From: Coffea arabica
Taxonomy: Eukaryota > Streptophyta > Magnoliopsida > Gentianales > Rubiaceae
Assembly: GCF_036785885.1 (NCBI RefSeq)
Contig: NC_092317.1
Span: forward strand, 560,501-624,500
Length of the DNA stretch: 64,000 nt
Direction of reading: 5' to 3'
The number at the start of each line of letters is the position of its first letter. The stretch's first letter is position 1. The notes under the pieces are model-generated. The model was not told the origin of the DNA and did not search any database. It saw only the letters and a program-made list of their open reading frames with translations. The position numbers and the translations under genes were made by a program. Of this stretch, positions 11,901-24,349 are shown piece by piece.

Positions 11901-13090
11901 ACTCTCTGCACTTAACTGATGATTAGCTATTTGACCCTTTACTCCCTCTTAACTGCTTCTCAGATACACAAAAGAAAGTTAAAAAGGATGAAAGCTGAAA
12001 TTTTCAAAATTTTAGACAACAGAGTATGTTTAACATCAGTATCTATTATTGTATTTCAAGTTTTTTTTTTTGTTTTTTTTGAAGTCTCTAGCTGTGCATA
12101 AGTTACAAGAGATATGTTTCACATGCCAAAACCCAGGCAGAAAAAGCAAAAATGAGTCACCATACAGGACCATCAAATGAAGTCCTTGGTCGTTAATATT
12201 TGAAATATTCCAGGTTGCATTCATGAAATCACAGCTCTTGAGTTCTTGTCCATCACAGTTCTACATCTTCTGTGCACCATAACCATACACACACACACAC
12301 ACACCCCAAGAGAAATAGATAAAAACAAAGGACGAGAGGGTGCTCTTTCCCTTGAAAGCAGGCAATTCTTACTGGGAGGTAAAAGCAGGCTAACCTGGAG
12401 GGATAGGTGATCTCAACATGGGTAGCCTCCTTAGGTATGGATTTCAAGAAAATTTCTGATGGCTTAACCCGAGACAAAAGCTTCACACCCAACCTAAAAC
12501 CCATTTAAAAAAAAAAGAGAATAGTGGCATCAAATTCCAACAGGAGAAGCAATGAAAAGCCAGAGCTGAAAAAGACCTAAAGACTATAGTAGTGATAGTG
12601 AAGAAAATCTTGAGAAGTAAGACAAACAAAATGTAGCCATACCTGTGAATCTTGCTCTTAAAAGTCCCCCGGGGAGCTTCTTCCAGCTTACCCCAAGCTC
12701 TATTCATCTATAAATTTGCAGTAAACCCAAACTTACATACCACTAAAAAAATATACATATAAAAGACATGATTTCAAAAGTCCATCGGTACATACGTAAG
12801 CGGAACAATCAGGAAAGATATAAATGTAAAGGGGAAATGCGAGGAGGAGGAGGGAGGACCTTGTTGGCGAAGAAATCAATGAGGAGTTCGACATTGGAAT
12901 GAGAGGGCGGCTTCTGCTGAGGGGAGGAAATGGTATTCCATAACTCTTTGAATGTGGAGGGCGGCGCGGTATGAGATGATGAGGAGGAGGAGGATGAATG
13001 GGAGTCGAGTGAAGAAGAAGAAGATCTGCTGCTAAAAGCCCAGTTCCTCCCTCTTATTGGAAACACCACCACTCTAGCTCTCATCGTCAA
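8964..13090 (-). CDS. Mitochondrial K+/H+ exchange-related protein (Mit_KHE1-like)
   Basis: Eight exons on the minus strand, from 5' to 3': 13090-12860, 12707-12643, 12493-12395, 11505-11458, 10475-10406, 10265-10194, 9575-9450, 9104-8964. They give 852 nt, 283 residues, ending TAG. The Ser- and Arg-rich N-terminus (start MTMRARVVVFPIRGR) looks like an organelle presequence. The core has NRAWGKLEEAPRGTFKSKIH, then KPSEIFLKSIPKE, NARLVRRR, and a hydrophobic hairpin around residues 158-185 containing YFYGSVTLLP and LPLPNIPFFWFLFRSYSHW. These resemble, from memory, the Mit_KHE1 family of mitochondrial inner-membrane proteins linked to K+/H+ exchange. A second Met two codons downstream could be the real start. 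No damage is visible. The transport role is inferred from the family only. Confidence 0.8.
11611..11836. repeat. 112-bp tandem duplication in intron 3 of the Mit_KHE1-like gene
   Basis: Units starting CTCAAAGGAAATTTAAA at 11611 and 11723 are nearly identical and both end AAAATTAGAATGCAAA. Coding exons are not affected. Confidence 0.9.
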
Positions 13091-14179
13091 ACAAATTGGG
13101 CTTTCCTCTTTTATGTTGTCTTCTTCTTCTTCTTCCCTAACAATTAGGCGTGCAGAGTAAATGAGAAATCTTTGCTAGATGTTACTCGGATGAGCTATTC
13201 TAGACATGGAATCTGAAATATATCTGATGTAGCAAAACAAATTAAAAAAAAAAGATATGGATATATTTGGAAATACAGAGTGGGAAGCAGGACAATGACT
13301 CGATTCTAATTTTGGTTAATCGAAGAGGAAATATACGTACGATGTTGGACGAAGCGGCGGGCACCTCCTGCAGTGCTACGGATGTTAGCAGGACAGGACA
13401 GGTAGCAGTAGTATTTAGTACTAATAGGGCAACTGACTATCCTAAGGTGCGAGTAATAGTCCTCCCCTCCCCAGCCCCCCTTCTGCTTCCACATCTACTA
13501 CACAGCGCCTAACCCTTTGCAATACGCTTTCCCTTTACTTCTTCTGCTTGCAACAGCTTTCTTTCCGCTAACGACTGCTTCGCAATTCATTTTCCAAAAA
13601 TGGCGACTGACCTCCTCATCTATCTAAACTCCACAATTTATTAAGTATTTGGTGTTTCGTAATTTGAATCTCACTCTGCAACTACATACGTACCAAAACA
13701 AAACAAAGACCTACAGATGCATACCTACACAAATATACTCTCTGCCCATGTTGAGTTTAGGAGGGGAAAAAAATTGATCCCAGAAACGTCTAGTTTCAGA
13801 ACTCAAACAAATATTAAATTACGATCGATGCCTGGAATGGAAGTATCTATATGTAACTATGAAGATGATATGTTCATAACCTCACAAGTCGCCTGGTGGT
13901 TGAGAATTCTACTGCAAGCGACCGTGTTCACTGTCAACGTCTAGCCCACCTAATTTAATTCAACCGGATCTCCCCCCTCAAATCTTTTTTTTTTTTTTAA
14001 TTTCTTAGCTCTTATAGACATCTCAATTGGTTCCCTCCTAAATTGCATTCATCGGTAAGATAAGATAGTATAGGTATTACCCCATTTGTAAATTTAAAAA
14101 AAAAAAAAAAAAAAGTAGTGGTACGTTATATTATCAAATTGTCATGCAAAGTATAACTTCAATGAAGATCAGAATTACT
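13091..14179. other. Intergenic: promoter side of the Mit_KHE1-like gene
   Basis: No gene is supported. A (TTC)n tract at 13118-13135 falls in the likely 5' UTR or promoter. Poly-T (13986-13999) and poly-A (14097-14114) tracts are present. Small open frames here lack family features. Confidence 0.6.
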
Positions 14180-14360
14180 TGTGTTTGGATTGCATTTTTC
14201 TAGATTTTTTGTAGAAAAATTACTGTAGCGATTGCATTTTTCTAGATTTTTTGTAGAAAAATTACTGTAGCGATTTGATACATGTGAGGTAAAAAGGTGA
14301 TTGGGAAATGTGATCGTGGAAAACTAACAATTTTTCTTTGAAAAATGGCTGTCCAAACAA
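14180..14360. mobile_element. MITE of the GTTTGGA-ended family, with internal 42-bp tandem repeat
   Basis: Left end CTTGTGTTTGGAT and right end GTCCAAACAAG form imperfect inverted termini. Inside, a 42-bp unit starting GATTGCATTTTTCTAGA is repeated exactly or nearly so at 14188 and 14230, each ending ATTACTGTAGC. The AAAAAGGTGATTG motif is shared in inverted form with the copies at 24177 and 57148. Confidence 0.7.
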
Positions 14361-14453
14361 GAAAGAATACAAGTACTGCTCGCGAAATTATATTACTATC
14401 AATCATACACAACAATACGTATCACAGCTATCTGAAAAAACCAATACATATAC

Positions 14454-14456
<3 letters not shown>

Positions 14457-14499
<43 letters not shown>
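14457..14499. repeat. (TA)n microsatellite
   Basis: Uninterrupted TA dinucleotides of about 21 repeats. They produce artefactual Ile-Tyr frames on the plus strand. Confidence 0.95.
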
Positions 14500-14503
<4 letters not shown>

Positions 14504-14727
14504 AAGAATATGGTAGTCAAGTCATCTGCAGGGGTGAACCACCCATGGAGTGATCAGTAAAGGTAACATCTGTCAAGCGCAACAAAGCAAAAACCACCCT
14601 CTTCATCCTTTTCATTCATCTTCTTCAGCACAAACCAGAGTCGGTGATCACCCTCCATGCTTAAGACTCGAAAGCTAAAGCATATGCTTGAGCCAACTCC
14701 GTCCAGAGGACAAAAAATCAACTGTTT

Positions 14728-17608
14728 TCATTCATCTTCTGCGATAAAATTTGGCACTTCATCGTGGCAGAGGTACTCATCACACATTGATGCAGATCCC
14801 CAGTCCTTCCTAAGCCGCAAAATATCTTCTGTGAAGGTGGATCCAGAGGACCCAATAAACGCCGTCGACAAAGCACAGATAGTCTTATCCAGCATAGCTT
14901 CCACCTAAAAATTTTGACGAGTTAAACCATTTAAAAGCAATAACCAAAAAAAAAAAAAGGTGCAAAACCCAAATAAGATCAACCCTCTCGTCACTCTTCT
15001 ATCCAGTTCTGTAGTAATTCCTCTTTAAAATATATATATATATATATATTCTTCTTCCTTTTCTTTTTAAATTGTATCATTTAGACAACAAACATCAGAA
15101 ACACTGGCCACAACACGAAAACAAATGACCTCAGACGAAAGCTATCGAGGGTGGATTCTCACACTCTACCAAAAAAAAAAAAAAGAAATTCCACTAGAAT
15201 AATCTTCTTAAACTGATCCATATTCGCAAACTCATTTCTTCTTCCTTCTATATCATCATCACGAACCCCAACATCAGAAGCATTGGCCACAACACCATAA
15301 ACAGCATCCTCAAACGACCTCACAAGAAAACTACTGAGGGTGGATTATTGTCACATTATGTTCCTTAAGTTTCCACATTCGGAATGAATATCAAACGGAA
15401 AAGAAAACACAAGCAAATGCAACGGGCTAAACTAATTGAATTTGCATACTACAGATCATTCCTTGGTTGCTAATCAGGAGTAAACTTGACAAGGTCAATT
15501 GCATGCCCGTCTAATGCCAGTAGAGATATCCAAGGAGTAACATAAAATTTGAAAACTAAGAACATTATATAGAAATCATAAGCTCACCTGAGAGTCAGCC
15601 TCAAGCCCACGTCTGTACAGTAAAGCATCCCATTTCTCTGCTGAACTCCGTCCAGGCCTCTTCACAAGTGGTACAGTCTTCCCATTGAGGACAAGAAGTG
15701 ACTGGAGCAAACCTGTTTCACTTTCCGCGGCATCAGTGGAAAGATATATCACCGGAGTGTTAGCTCGTTCAACCACTCGATTGATGCAATCAGCAGCTTG
15801 AGGAACAGGGTAGAAGCAACTCGGTTGTTTGGCATTGCTGATATAAAATAGCAGGCAGGGTTAGAGGTATGGTGCTGTCCAACAATCCACTGTGGTAAAA
15901 AATATTCTCCAGAAACTACAGTATGGTAATGAAAGGAGGGCGGAAGAAAAAGCCCAAAAGTTTGTAACTGAAAAGCATGATTTTACTCTCATGATGCTTA
16001 AATGCTGCCATTATAGCCAAGACAACTGATGTAGCCCCTTAATCATTCCAGAAACCAAAAGAAAGCTCCTTCTAGTTCTATTTCACCCAAATAACTTAAA
16101 CTTGCCAACAGACTAAGACGGTTAAGGGGCACAGACTCCCAGACAAATAGTTCGACTGAAATCCTACAACATGCACATCCAACCATAAACATATCCCAAC
16201 ACTTAAAAGGGAGATCCTAGAGGATGCATTGCTCAATACTGAAACGAAAAGATAAAAGGAAAACATACCAGAACTTCAAGAAACCATGTCGGCGGAAATG
16301 AAGGGCGATAAAATCCCTTCCAAGAAATGTTTGGACAAAGCGCTGGGCAGTGAGCAAAATGAGACGACTTGGTTCGATCAGTGTTTTACATTTATGAGCA
16401 ATAGGACCTCCAGGCTGCGTCACCCACTCCCTCTCCACATCAGCAAAGAACACGTCTCCAATCGCAATAACATCATTGTCAGTAGAAAATTTGGACAGAA
16501 CATCCTGAATCGTCCTTTGCTTTGGATTCTTAACGTCATCAGTCCAAGCAGACTCAAGCTTAGGCAATGAAACACCCAAGGACTTCAACTTCTTGACGCG
16601 TTCATCGTCCATAAAACAGGGCTGGGGCGACGAGAAATAACAAAGGAACTTATCTATACGCGGACGATTCTTTCTACTCGCCGCAAACTCCTCAAAAGTA
16701 ACCACGACTTTCCTTCCCAAACATTTATTGATGTGATCAATATCCAACACCCTATGAAACTCGTAATCAACTTTGGAGCTGGGAATAACCAGAGCTCGGT
16801 TGAGCGCAGCCGCGAAAAACATATGCTTCTCCAAGCAAATGAGATGGTTGGACATCTGTCCCGACACGCACATTGCAAACAAGTACATATTGGATTTGGG
16901 ATTCCAATCGATTGTTCTCCTCTGGGACGAAGGCCCCCGGTCCACCTTCCTGCATCCGTCAAAACCTGCTCCCAGGGTGGGGTCCGTAGAGGTATTACTG
17001 GACAAGGAATCTAGCGGATCTCCCAAACGATGGGACGACAACAAAACTTGTTGAATCTGCTTATTCAATGAAATATGGCGGAGCAGATCGGATTTCAAAT
17101 CTTCTAAAAGAGCAGGAGAGGATAAAGGTAAAGAATCGACAAGGTTAGAAGAAGCATTGGTGGGATTTACAGAAAAATTAAGAGGGTTATGTGGGAGGAG
17201 GGTGGTGCGATTCCAGAGGGTGAAAAGGCCAAGCTGTTGCTGCTTGAGGAGGTAAAGAGCATGGAGCTCGGACTGGCGCATGCGATTAAGCGAGGAGGAA
17301 TCATAAAGAAGGTTGGAAATGGGGGTGGTGGTATGGAAGAGGTTCCTAATGTCGGTGGTAAAGTAGAGGAGGAGGAGGAGGAGGAGGAGAGGAAGGAAAA
17401 CGGCGAAGAGGTACCTTTTATTGTTGAAGAAGCTTGCAACAGAAGTGAAGCGAGAGTTGGGGAGTCGGGGGAAGTCAATTTGGAAGGCGGAGGAGGAGTG
17501 GCGGGGGGACTTGGAAGGGGAGTGAGGGAGGCCTCTTCTTTCGTTCTGTTCGATTAGATGCTGTCGATCGTCTTCTTCGTCTGACGACGACGACTGAGAC
17601 TCCATCAT
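14728..17608 (-). CDS. O-fucosyltransferase-like protein (plant GT family, type II membrane)
   Basis: Three exons: 17608-16269, 15837-15588, 14904-14728, totalling 1767 nt and 588 residues, ending TGA. After an acidic Ser-rich cytosolic tail there is one membrane anchor at about residues 66-83 (YLFAVFLPLLLLLLLLYF), then a lumenal stem with several N-x-S/T sites and the catalytic region. Recognisable parts are GGPIAHKCKTLIEPS, FLGRDFIALHFRRHGFLKFC (the HxRR-type GDP-fucose binding segment, split across intron 1), PVIYLSTDAAESE and GSSGSTFTEDILRLR near the C-terminus. The fold is that of plant O-fucosyltransferases acting in the Golgi with GDP-fucose; the acceptor cannot be told from sequence. 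Two Met codons start the frame; the first is taken. Intron 2 holds an internal duplication. Confidence 0.88.
15046..15350. repeat. Diverged duplication inside intron 2 of the O-fucosyltransferase gene
   Basis: About 140 bp starting TTCTTCTTCCTT at 15050 recurs from about 15237. Both copies hold ACATCAGAA.CA.TGGCCACAAC and end near GAGGGTGGATT. Several indels show that it is older than the other tandem duplications here. Confidence 0.65.
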
Positions 17609-19252
17609 TCTTTTTGTTTTTTTTTTCTATTTTTAAAAAAGTACTTGAGAATTCTTTGCTCTGCTCTGGTAAATTGATGGAAGACCAAAAATGTGAGATG
17701 ATTCTGAGGAGCGGGAGCGGGAGTGGGAGTGGGAGTGATGGAGGAGAATGAGATCTAACCCCCGAGGCCACCACACCAGATAATTCACTCTGATTTGTAA
17801 GCAGTATTTTGTAAATTGCAAGGAATTAGTTGGAACTAGGAAGTGTCAAGTACACTCATCGTCGGTTGTCGAGAAAGCGACCTGCTACCGGACCCAGCTC
17901 AATTTCCTCGCCGCCTCCCAAAAGCCCAATTTTCTCTGATGTCTGGGCTCTAAGCAAAAAAAAAAAAGCCCAACCTCTTTCCCTTCCCAAAAAAAAAAAG
18001 TTCTCCTTTGAATTGAGTGGAAACAAGACCCAACACAAGTATCACGTACCAAAATGCCAGCCCAAATGTCAGACTTAGAAGCCGAATGCTAGTACGATAC
18101 ACATAAACGCCAGTCAGTACAAGTCAACAAATGAGTTCAATGAATCAACATTAATTGGTTATGTTATCGTTATGCAAAAAAAAAAATATGTACCTGGAAA
18201 CGAGATCGAGGAAACCATTCACTCCGAGTCAAGAATAAGAATTTAGAGCTGCTTTCTGATTCTAATCAAAGAGGATACTTTTTTTTTTCAGAAATGATAA
18301 CTGTTGTATGACCTAATCTATATTACACTAGAGGGAGGAGGCCAGACCTAAGGAGGCTTAGGATAATTCGAAGGGGATTGAATCACCTTCAGATCAAACG
18401 TGTACATTATGCACTTATTTGGATTTTTTAAGCAAAATCACTTTAATATGACAATTGGTGAGAGGTACAGTTTGAACCTTGTCTCTCATCCTATCAAGCT
18501 TTAATGCTAACCAAAGAGGACACTTGAAAACCCTTTAACTAAAATATTAACCAAAAATCACTCTCACCAAAACCAATCCAGTCTCTGTACACATATCGTT
18601 ACTTCCTTTATTCTTTTCAACTTTCGTGCTCTCAATTTTGTAATGCAGATGCAGATGGACGCGACTAGCTATTTCCTTTCCTTCATTAAAAGCTTTGCAA
18701 TTCCTCCTGATCTGACTTTAACAAAGTTATCCTCAACCTCAACAAAACAGGATCTGGTCCAAACGCAACGCTGTGCATCAGCTGCCAGAGACAGAGGGGT
18801 GTTCATACTTCCCAAACAATCGAAAAACCAGCTTAACCAATCTAAATTGGATTTCAAAAAAATCAATCTATATCCCAACTTTATATTTGGTAATCTACTT
18901 TTTATCCTTCCATTTTCCCGTACTTAGCTGCTTCTAAGCTGCTACTAGGAATTTTGTTATGTCTCGGAATACTTTTCTCATCACTTTTAAATACTGGTAG
19001 GGAGGACATATAAACCCCCAATGCTTCAGAGTGGTGGACATGGGCAATAAATCATATCCCTGGTGGTATAAATTAAATGATTATACTAGATAGTCATCAT
19101 CATATATAGCTAGAACAAAGATTTTCGAACAATACTGTGGTAAGAAATTCCATCCGACGTAACCACAGATTACCAGGTGATCTACACTATACCTCCAGCC
19201 TGATGGGAAGATCTGCAGCATCAATCAAATCTACCATGTACGTTGAACTAAG
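17609..19252. other. Intergenic: 5' flank of the O-fucosyltransferase gene and 3' flank of the NUMOD3 gene
   Basis: 17712-17738 holds a short GGGAGT/GGGAGC repeat (CACTCC on the gene strand), likely in the 5' UTR or core promoter. Poly-A runs lie near 17957 and 17988. A short open frame at 18643-18927 has no recognisable features and is not called. Confidence 0.55.
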
Positions 19253-22200
19253 CTAACTTTCTTCAGCCACTTCAACCAGTCTTCCACGAACCCATTTCTT
19301 AGTCACACTAGCTGACTTAGATAATTTTTCTTCGTTACCAGATTCGGAGGACTTTACTCCATTCAATAGGGGGTTATCCTCACGCTGTGGGCTGCCGCTC
19401 AATGCGGGATCGACCATACGGTCTGTGCAACTGGAAGACTTTACCCTTCCGGCACTATCCAACAACACAGAAGCCACACTATAATCTTCAAGTCTAGTTT
19501 GGCGGAGCTTCTGCACGTCCGCTGTACCATTCACTAATCCTCCCAATGCAGGTTCCTCGAAACTGAACCCCATCATGTCACTCGATGCATCCCCTAAATC
19601 TTGCAAAGCAGTATTCTCAAATTTGAACCCAATAAGGTCACGATTACTTGATCTTGATGTTTGAGCTCCATTCACTTTTCTTTTAACAATTTGGTTTGGA
19701 TTTTCAACATTTTCACTCATTTCCAACTTGGCCAGGCCAACAAATTCAGGTGCAGCCAGTGATATACTTCCACCATCATTTTGCAATTCTTCCTGTCCTT
19801 CATCTATGGAACTAATAGATTGGATAGCTTCAGCGATTAGCTTCCTAGTTTCGACAAGGGAAGCCTGAGCTACAGGGCTCTTCTCAGCAGCTACTTCAAG
19901 AGCCTTGGCAGCTTTCTCAGCTTCAGCAATCAACAATCTGCAACATAGGAAATCTGGTTCAACATCAAAAGATTCTACAAATCACAATTTGCGGCTAATG
20001 TTCAGAATGTTTATTGCTAGCTTCTCATCATCTACCAAAACCCTGAACGTTCATCAATATCCAATAACCAGTAATCTGAACTAATCAGGTCAATTGGCAA
20101 TGCAGGAGCTCATGCATGCTGACACAACTTAAGCTCTCCTCCCTCTACAAACACTGAAACCACTTCTATATTTCTATATCTTTTCATCAATTTCATAGGT
20201 ACATGCACATACAAAATACACATATATGTTCCGCCTCATACCGCTCCCTTCCTGGTTTGTGTTACTTCACCACCCACAGAGAATGCTAAAACTTCTTCTC
20301 AGAGGCAACTTCCCTAGATAAGACCACTGATGTTGATAAATCAGGTCTTCTTGCTCAAGGAAATAATGTGGAAATTCTTTTCACTCACTTTGTCCACTAT
20401 TAAAGCAATTATCCTTCTTCTGATAATGAATGTTTTTGTCCCGGGAAAATCTTTTTGTCTTGTATTGGCAACTTTCCCAACCCTAAAGAAGAGGATCTAT
20501 CAACTCCTCACATTGATCACAAAATCCACAGTTTGGAAAGAAAAAATTACTTTGAAGAGAAAAATATGAGAACTATAAAAAACTTACCTTGCCCTAGCAA
20601 CAGCTTCAGTTTTCTTGCTCTCAGCAGCTGCTCTTTGCGCCCTGATGTTCTTTAACATCTCTAATTTTGAACTCGCCAAAGGATCCTTATATGGGGCCAC
20701 GCTACTCCTCTTCAACATTACACGTTGAATATGGCTCTTGGGTTCAGGCTTTGAAGAATCATCTGAATCAACTATCCTCTTGGAAGGGCTTCTCTTCCTT
20801 GTCTGTCCATCAACACTTGGCTTTCTCCTTGGCCTCCTTTCAACCCCTTCTGTTATGCCATGATACTTTGCCAGACCCGAGCAAACCCGATTTCGATATT
20901 CCTAGGTAAAATAAATTAAAAGAAAAAACTTCACAAACAGCGGTGAGGAATATATAATGGACTGTGCAAAATAAGACTAAAATTGAAAATGTTATATGCA
21001 ATAGCCCTCAAACAAACATGATTTACTGCCATTGAGTCAAGGGAAGTTTTCAATCACAAAATAAAAAAATAAAAAAATAAAAAAGTTCTTCTGGACAAGC
21101 TCTTACAGGGTCAGCCCATTTGGCTGAAATGGACTCGGAGATCTTGCTCCTTTGTTCGAGAGACTTAGGTGCTCTCTTGCTACCCTTTGGTTTTGGTGTT
21201 CTTTTTCTTTCTTCAATGCTTTGCACCCACTCTTGCTCAAGCTTTTTATCCAGAATCTTATATGAGTTCCACTGTAACTCTGCCTCACCAAGAACACCCC
21301 TTCTTGAAGCTTCTGCAAGTAGATTTTGCCACTCATAGAGGCAGGTCTCTTGCAACATTAACTTATTGCGACGTTTTTCCCACCCAATTCGCACACCAAC
21401 TCCAATTTTTACCCTTGTTTCTTCACTACACAATCATTTAAGGAAGATTCAGAAAGGTAATTCAATACGGTCTGCAGACTTAAAATATCTTGCAACTACC
21501 ATTGCAATACAAGGTCACAGTAGCAGTACAAGCCAGCTACAGAAACTGACCTTTGAGCATGGCCCAAGTTAATTAACTTCATCTTGACCTGTATCAGCAG
21601 AAATTGTTAACAAAACCACACTAAATAATCAGTAATGCCAAGAATTAGCTCATATTTAGTGCTGAAAATCAGCTGGCTTTCTGTTATTTAATATGAACTC
21701 GATAACCATACAACATCATTTAAACTTAGACATATAATTGAAAAATAAGTCAGACATATTATTTAGACTATTGAGATATTCAGGGTAAAGTCTGCCTATT
21801 GTGTCCTAGAGCACTAATGGTGATTGAGCAACAGCAGTAATGTTCACTACAACTTGAATTCCAATAAAAGCTATGCATTTCTGGTTCAGAGTAAAACCAA
21901 GTCAGTACGTGAAATTGATACCATTTACCAAATTCAACCTAATGATCAGACAGGAATTGTGAAAAAGATTATAATGTCTGCAATTTCCAAACACTAATCA
22001 AATAGCAGTTTATAATTACATCCTCCTCATAATTTCTACAACATGGCAGAACTTCTACATCAGATAATTCTTACATGACATCACCTTAGGATCCTGCATT
22101 GCAAGCCTGGTTCTCTCTCTAATCCTCTGTAAGGTTTCTGCAAGGGATTCACCAGATTGTTTTAGACAAATCAGCAGCTTAAAAACAAATAAACACTTGT

Positions 22201-23000
22201 TGTACATGAAAAAAACCAGCTGAAAAAGAATCACCAGGACTGTGCTTCCTTCCTTTGTTCCATGGGGTATTCCCTTTGTTAGCTTTCGAAATCCTCATCC
22301 TTCTCAACTTTTCTCTGTCATTAGGTTCAGTTGAGTGGTCACTTGAGGATTGCTGCTCAATCCCATGAGGTACAGCGGAACTTCCTGAATCAACATCAAC
22401 CCTCAAACTAAATTCATCTTTTCTCTTGGCCAATCTTGTTGGTTCAAGAGTAGCAACTGCCTTAATCACAAGTCGACCCCTACACACATGAAGCCTCCCC
22501 AGGTTATAGTTGATAGCTTTTTCAGGGACACAGACAAATTTCCATGGAAAAGCCAATAATCCCTTCTGATTTCTGTATACAAATTCATGGTGTAGAATAT
22601 TTTGAGACCTAAATATATATGGAGTATTCCCAAGACAAGACCGTGCAGTAGCAATATCTGCATAAAAAATGAAGAAATTGTATGAGTTGACGAGTTACAG
22701 TCAAAAGGAGTTCGAAGCCCACGAAGCAAAAGAAACTCCAATACCAAACAAAAGTGAAATTACAGGAACAATCTTTTGACCACAAACACGAAACCCTGTA
22801 AGTAAATCGCACATTTCCAATTTGAGTAGCTAATGAAGGAAACTGGGAGACCACTAAAGCTAACGAAGCTCGAGGAAGTTAACACCCATATAAAATGAGC
22901 TGAAATCATTTGGTGAAAAACACGAAAGCCAGAAAAATAAATAAGAAATGCGAAAACCAAAACGGAGCAAGAAATGTTTTTGAGTACCTAATAAAGGCAT
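19253..23000 (-). CDS. Plastid-targeted NUMOD3-repeat protein
   Basis: Seven coding exons: 23000-22988 (13 nt), 22657-22235, 22137-22085, 21588-21551, 21425-21107, 20901-20588, 19937-19253, giving 1845 nt and 614 residues. The first exon encodes only MPLL plus one base. The basic, Ser/Arg-containing N-terminus with VIKAVATLEP near residue 70-80 looks like a chloroplast transit peptide. Three NUMOD3-like helix motifs follow: RISKANKGNTPWNKGRKHSP (about 126-145), GHAQSEETRVKIGVGVRIGW (about 172-192) and APKSLEQRSKISESISAKWA (about 260-280). Then come a basic linker, an Ala/Glu-rich probable coiled coil (AEAEKAAKALEVAAEKSP) and an acidic C-terminus. NUMOD3 is a DNA-binding module of homing endonucleases; no HNH or GIY-YIG nuclease motif is present, so a DNA- or RNA-binding role in plastids is the likeliest reading. 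Confidence 0.82.
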
Positions 23001-23710
23001 GGGGAGGTCATCCAGGAAACGGGCACGATTTTCAGATAGCGCGGTAGGGTAAGGTGGCGTCTCGGGGAAATTCCATACACTTAGTCCGGAGGTTAGAATT
23101 GGCGGTTGGATATGGTAAAAGCGGCGGGGACAGCGGAAGCAGAGAGTGAAGCAGCGAGGAGTGGAGCTGCCTGTGCCTGGAGAGCCACACAGCTGCTTCG
23201 TCTAGATGTCGCGGAACCTTGCACATGATAATATGGGTTGGCTTTTCATTTCTCGATATTTTTCTGGACTTGGCAAAAAATAAAAAACTTTTACTTGTGT
23301 ATTTGTACAATTTTTTCATAGTCTGATACTTCTTTTTTTCTCTTGGGGTGGAATGGAAATTCGCCAAAATAAAGAGAACTCGATTAATGTCTTTCGTGCA
23401 AATTTTTGAAGTCCCCCTACAGGAAAAGAGAAAAGGAAAGAAATAATTATATGAGTATTCTAAGTAAAAGAGGTGTTAACCTGGGTTGAAAGTAAGAATG
23501 TTTTCTTATTATTAATTATTTTACCACTTTTCAAGATATAAAATGCATTTAAGAAAAAAAAAAAAAGATAGACTATTTGAAAATGTGTCTAAAGTAAACA
23601 ATACCTACTAAAAAACCACTACTTTCGTATATAATAATGCATATCCATACTAATACTAGCTTTTATTGTGAGGTCTAGATAAAAGCAACTTAATTAATAA
23701 TAATTGTTAG

Positions 23711-23752
<42 letters not shown>

Positions 23753-24171
23753 GTTAGATGAATATTATGTGGGTTAAAAACACACGCATTACAAAAACCC
23801 TTTATCTTTTAAGTTAAATAGGAGATTTTTCCAAGCCTTGACAACAAAAATGCAAGAACTAGACCTCACAATTTAAGTAATTGCCTTTATCTCTTCCTTC
23901 TTTTTTTTTTTTTTTTTGTCTATTATCATCATCTAACTCTAACTTATACTAAAGAGTTGACCTAATAGAGTCACGGAAACTGACGAAACTAAATCACCAT
24001 CGGATTATATGAGTGTCAGAGGCACTTACATAGATTTAAGTGAAGTTATATTAAGTGATAATTTTTAGATGAAAGGTAAAATTTGAACTCCCATCCCACC
24101 AAGACATATGATAGCCAACTATTCTAAAGAAAGTTGGTTGAGTAGTTTGCCTTTATCAATCAAGTAGGATT
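23001..24171. other. Divergent intergenic region, part 1
   Basis: Contains the 5' UTR/promoter of the NUMOD3 gene. 23714-23750 is a (TA)n microsatellite and 23903-23918 a poly-T run. An open frame at 23032-23367 on the minus strand overlaps the 5' UTR and has no family features. Confidence 0.55.
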
Positions 24172-24349
24172 CAGTGAGTTTGTTTGGACAAGCCAAATTT
24201 GGTTTGTTTAATTTGTTTTCACAAATTCCAATCATTTTTTTATCTTTCCAATCACCTTTTTATCTCACATACATCACATCACAAAAAGTGCTACGGTAAA
24301 TATCTCAAATAAATCATCCAAATAAACTCTTATCCAAACAAACTCAGTG
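24172..24349. mobile_element. MITE, GTTTGGA-ended family, 168 bp
   Basis: Element 24177-24344 with inverted ends AGTTTGTTTGGA and TCCAAACAAACT, flanked by CAGTG at 24172-24176 and 24345-24349. The internal core TCTCACATACATCACATCAC followed by AAAAAGTGCTAC matches the copy at 57148-57314 almost base for base. Confidence 0.85.

Noticed and set aside
14338-14560. Open frames rich in Ile-Tyr
   Set aside because: They are translations of the (TA)n microsatellite and have no gene context.
17189-17557. Plus-strand Glu-rich open frame
   Set aside because: It is the antisense shadow of the O-fucosyltransferase first exon.
22179-22556. NUMOD3 exon starting at a TTG as if a bacterial-type start
   Set aside because: Plants start at ATG; splicing to the 13-nt exon at 23000-22988 gives a proper start and extends the transit peptide.
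19253-23000. Homing endonuclease interpretation of the NUMOD3 gene
   Set aside because: No HNH or GIY-YIG motif, multi-exon nuclear gene structure and a transit peptide.
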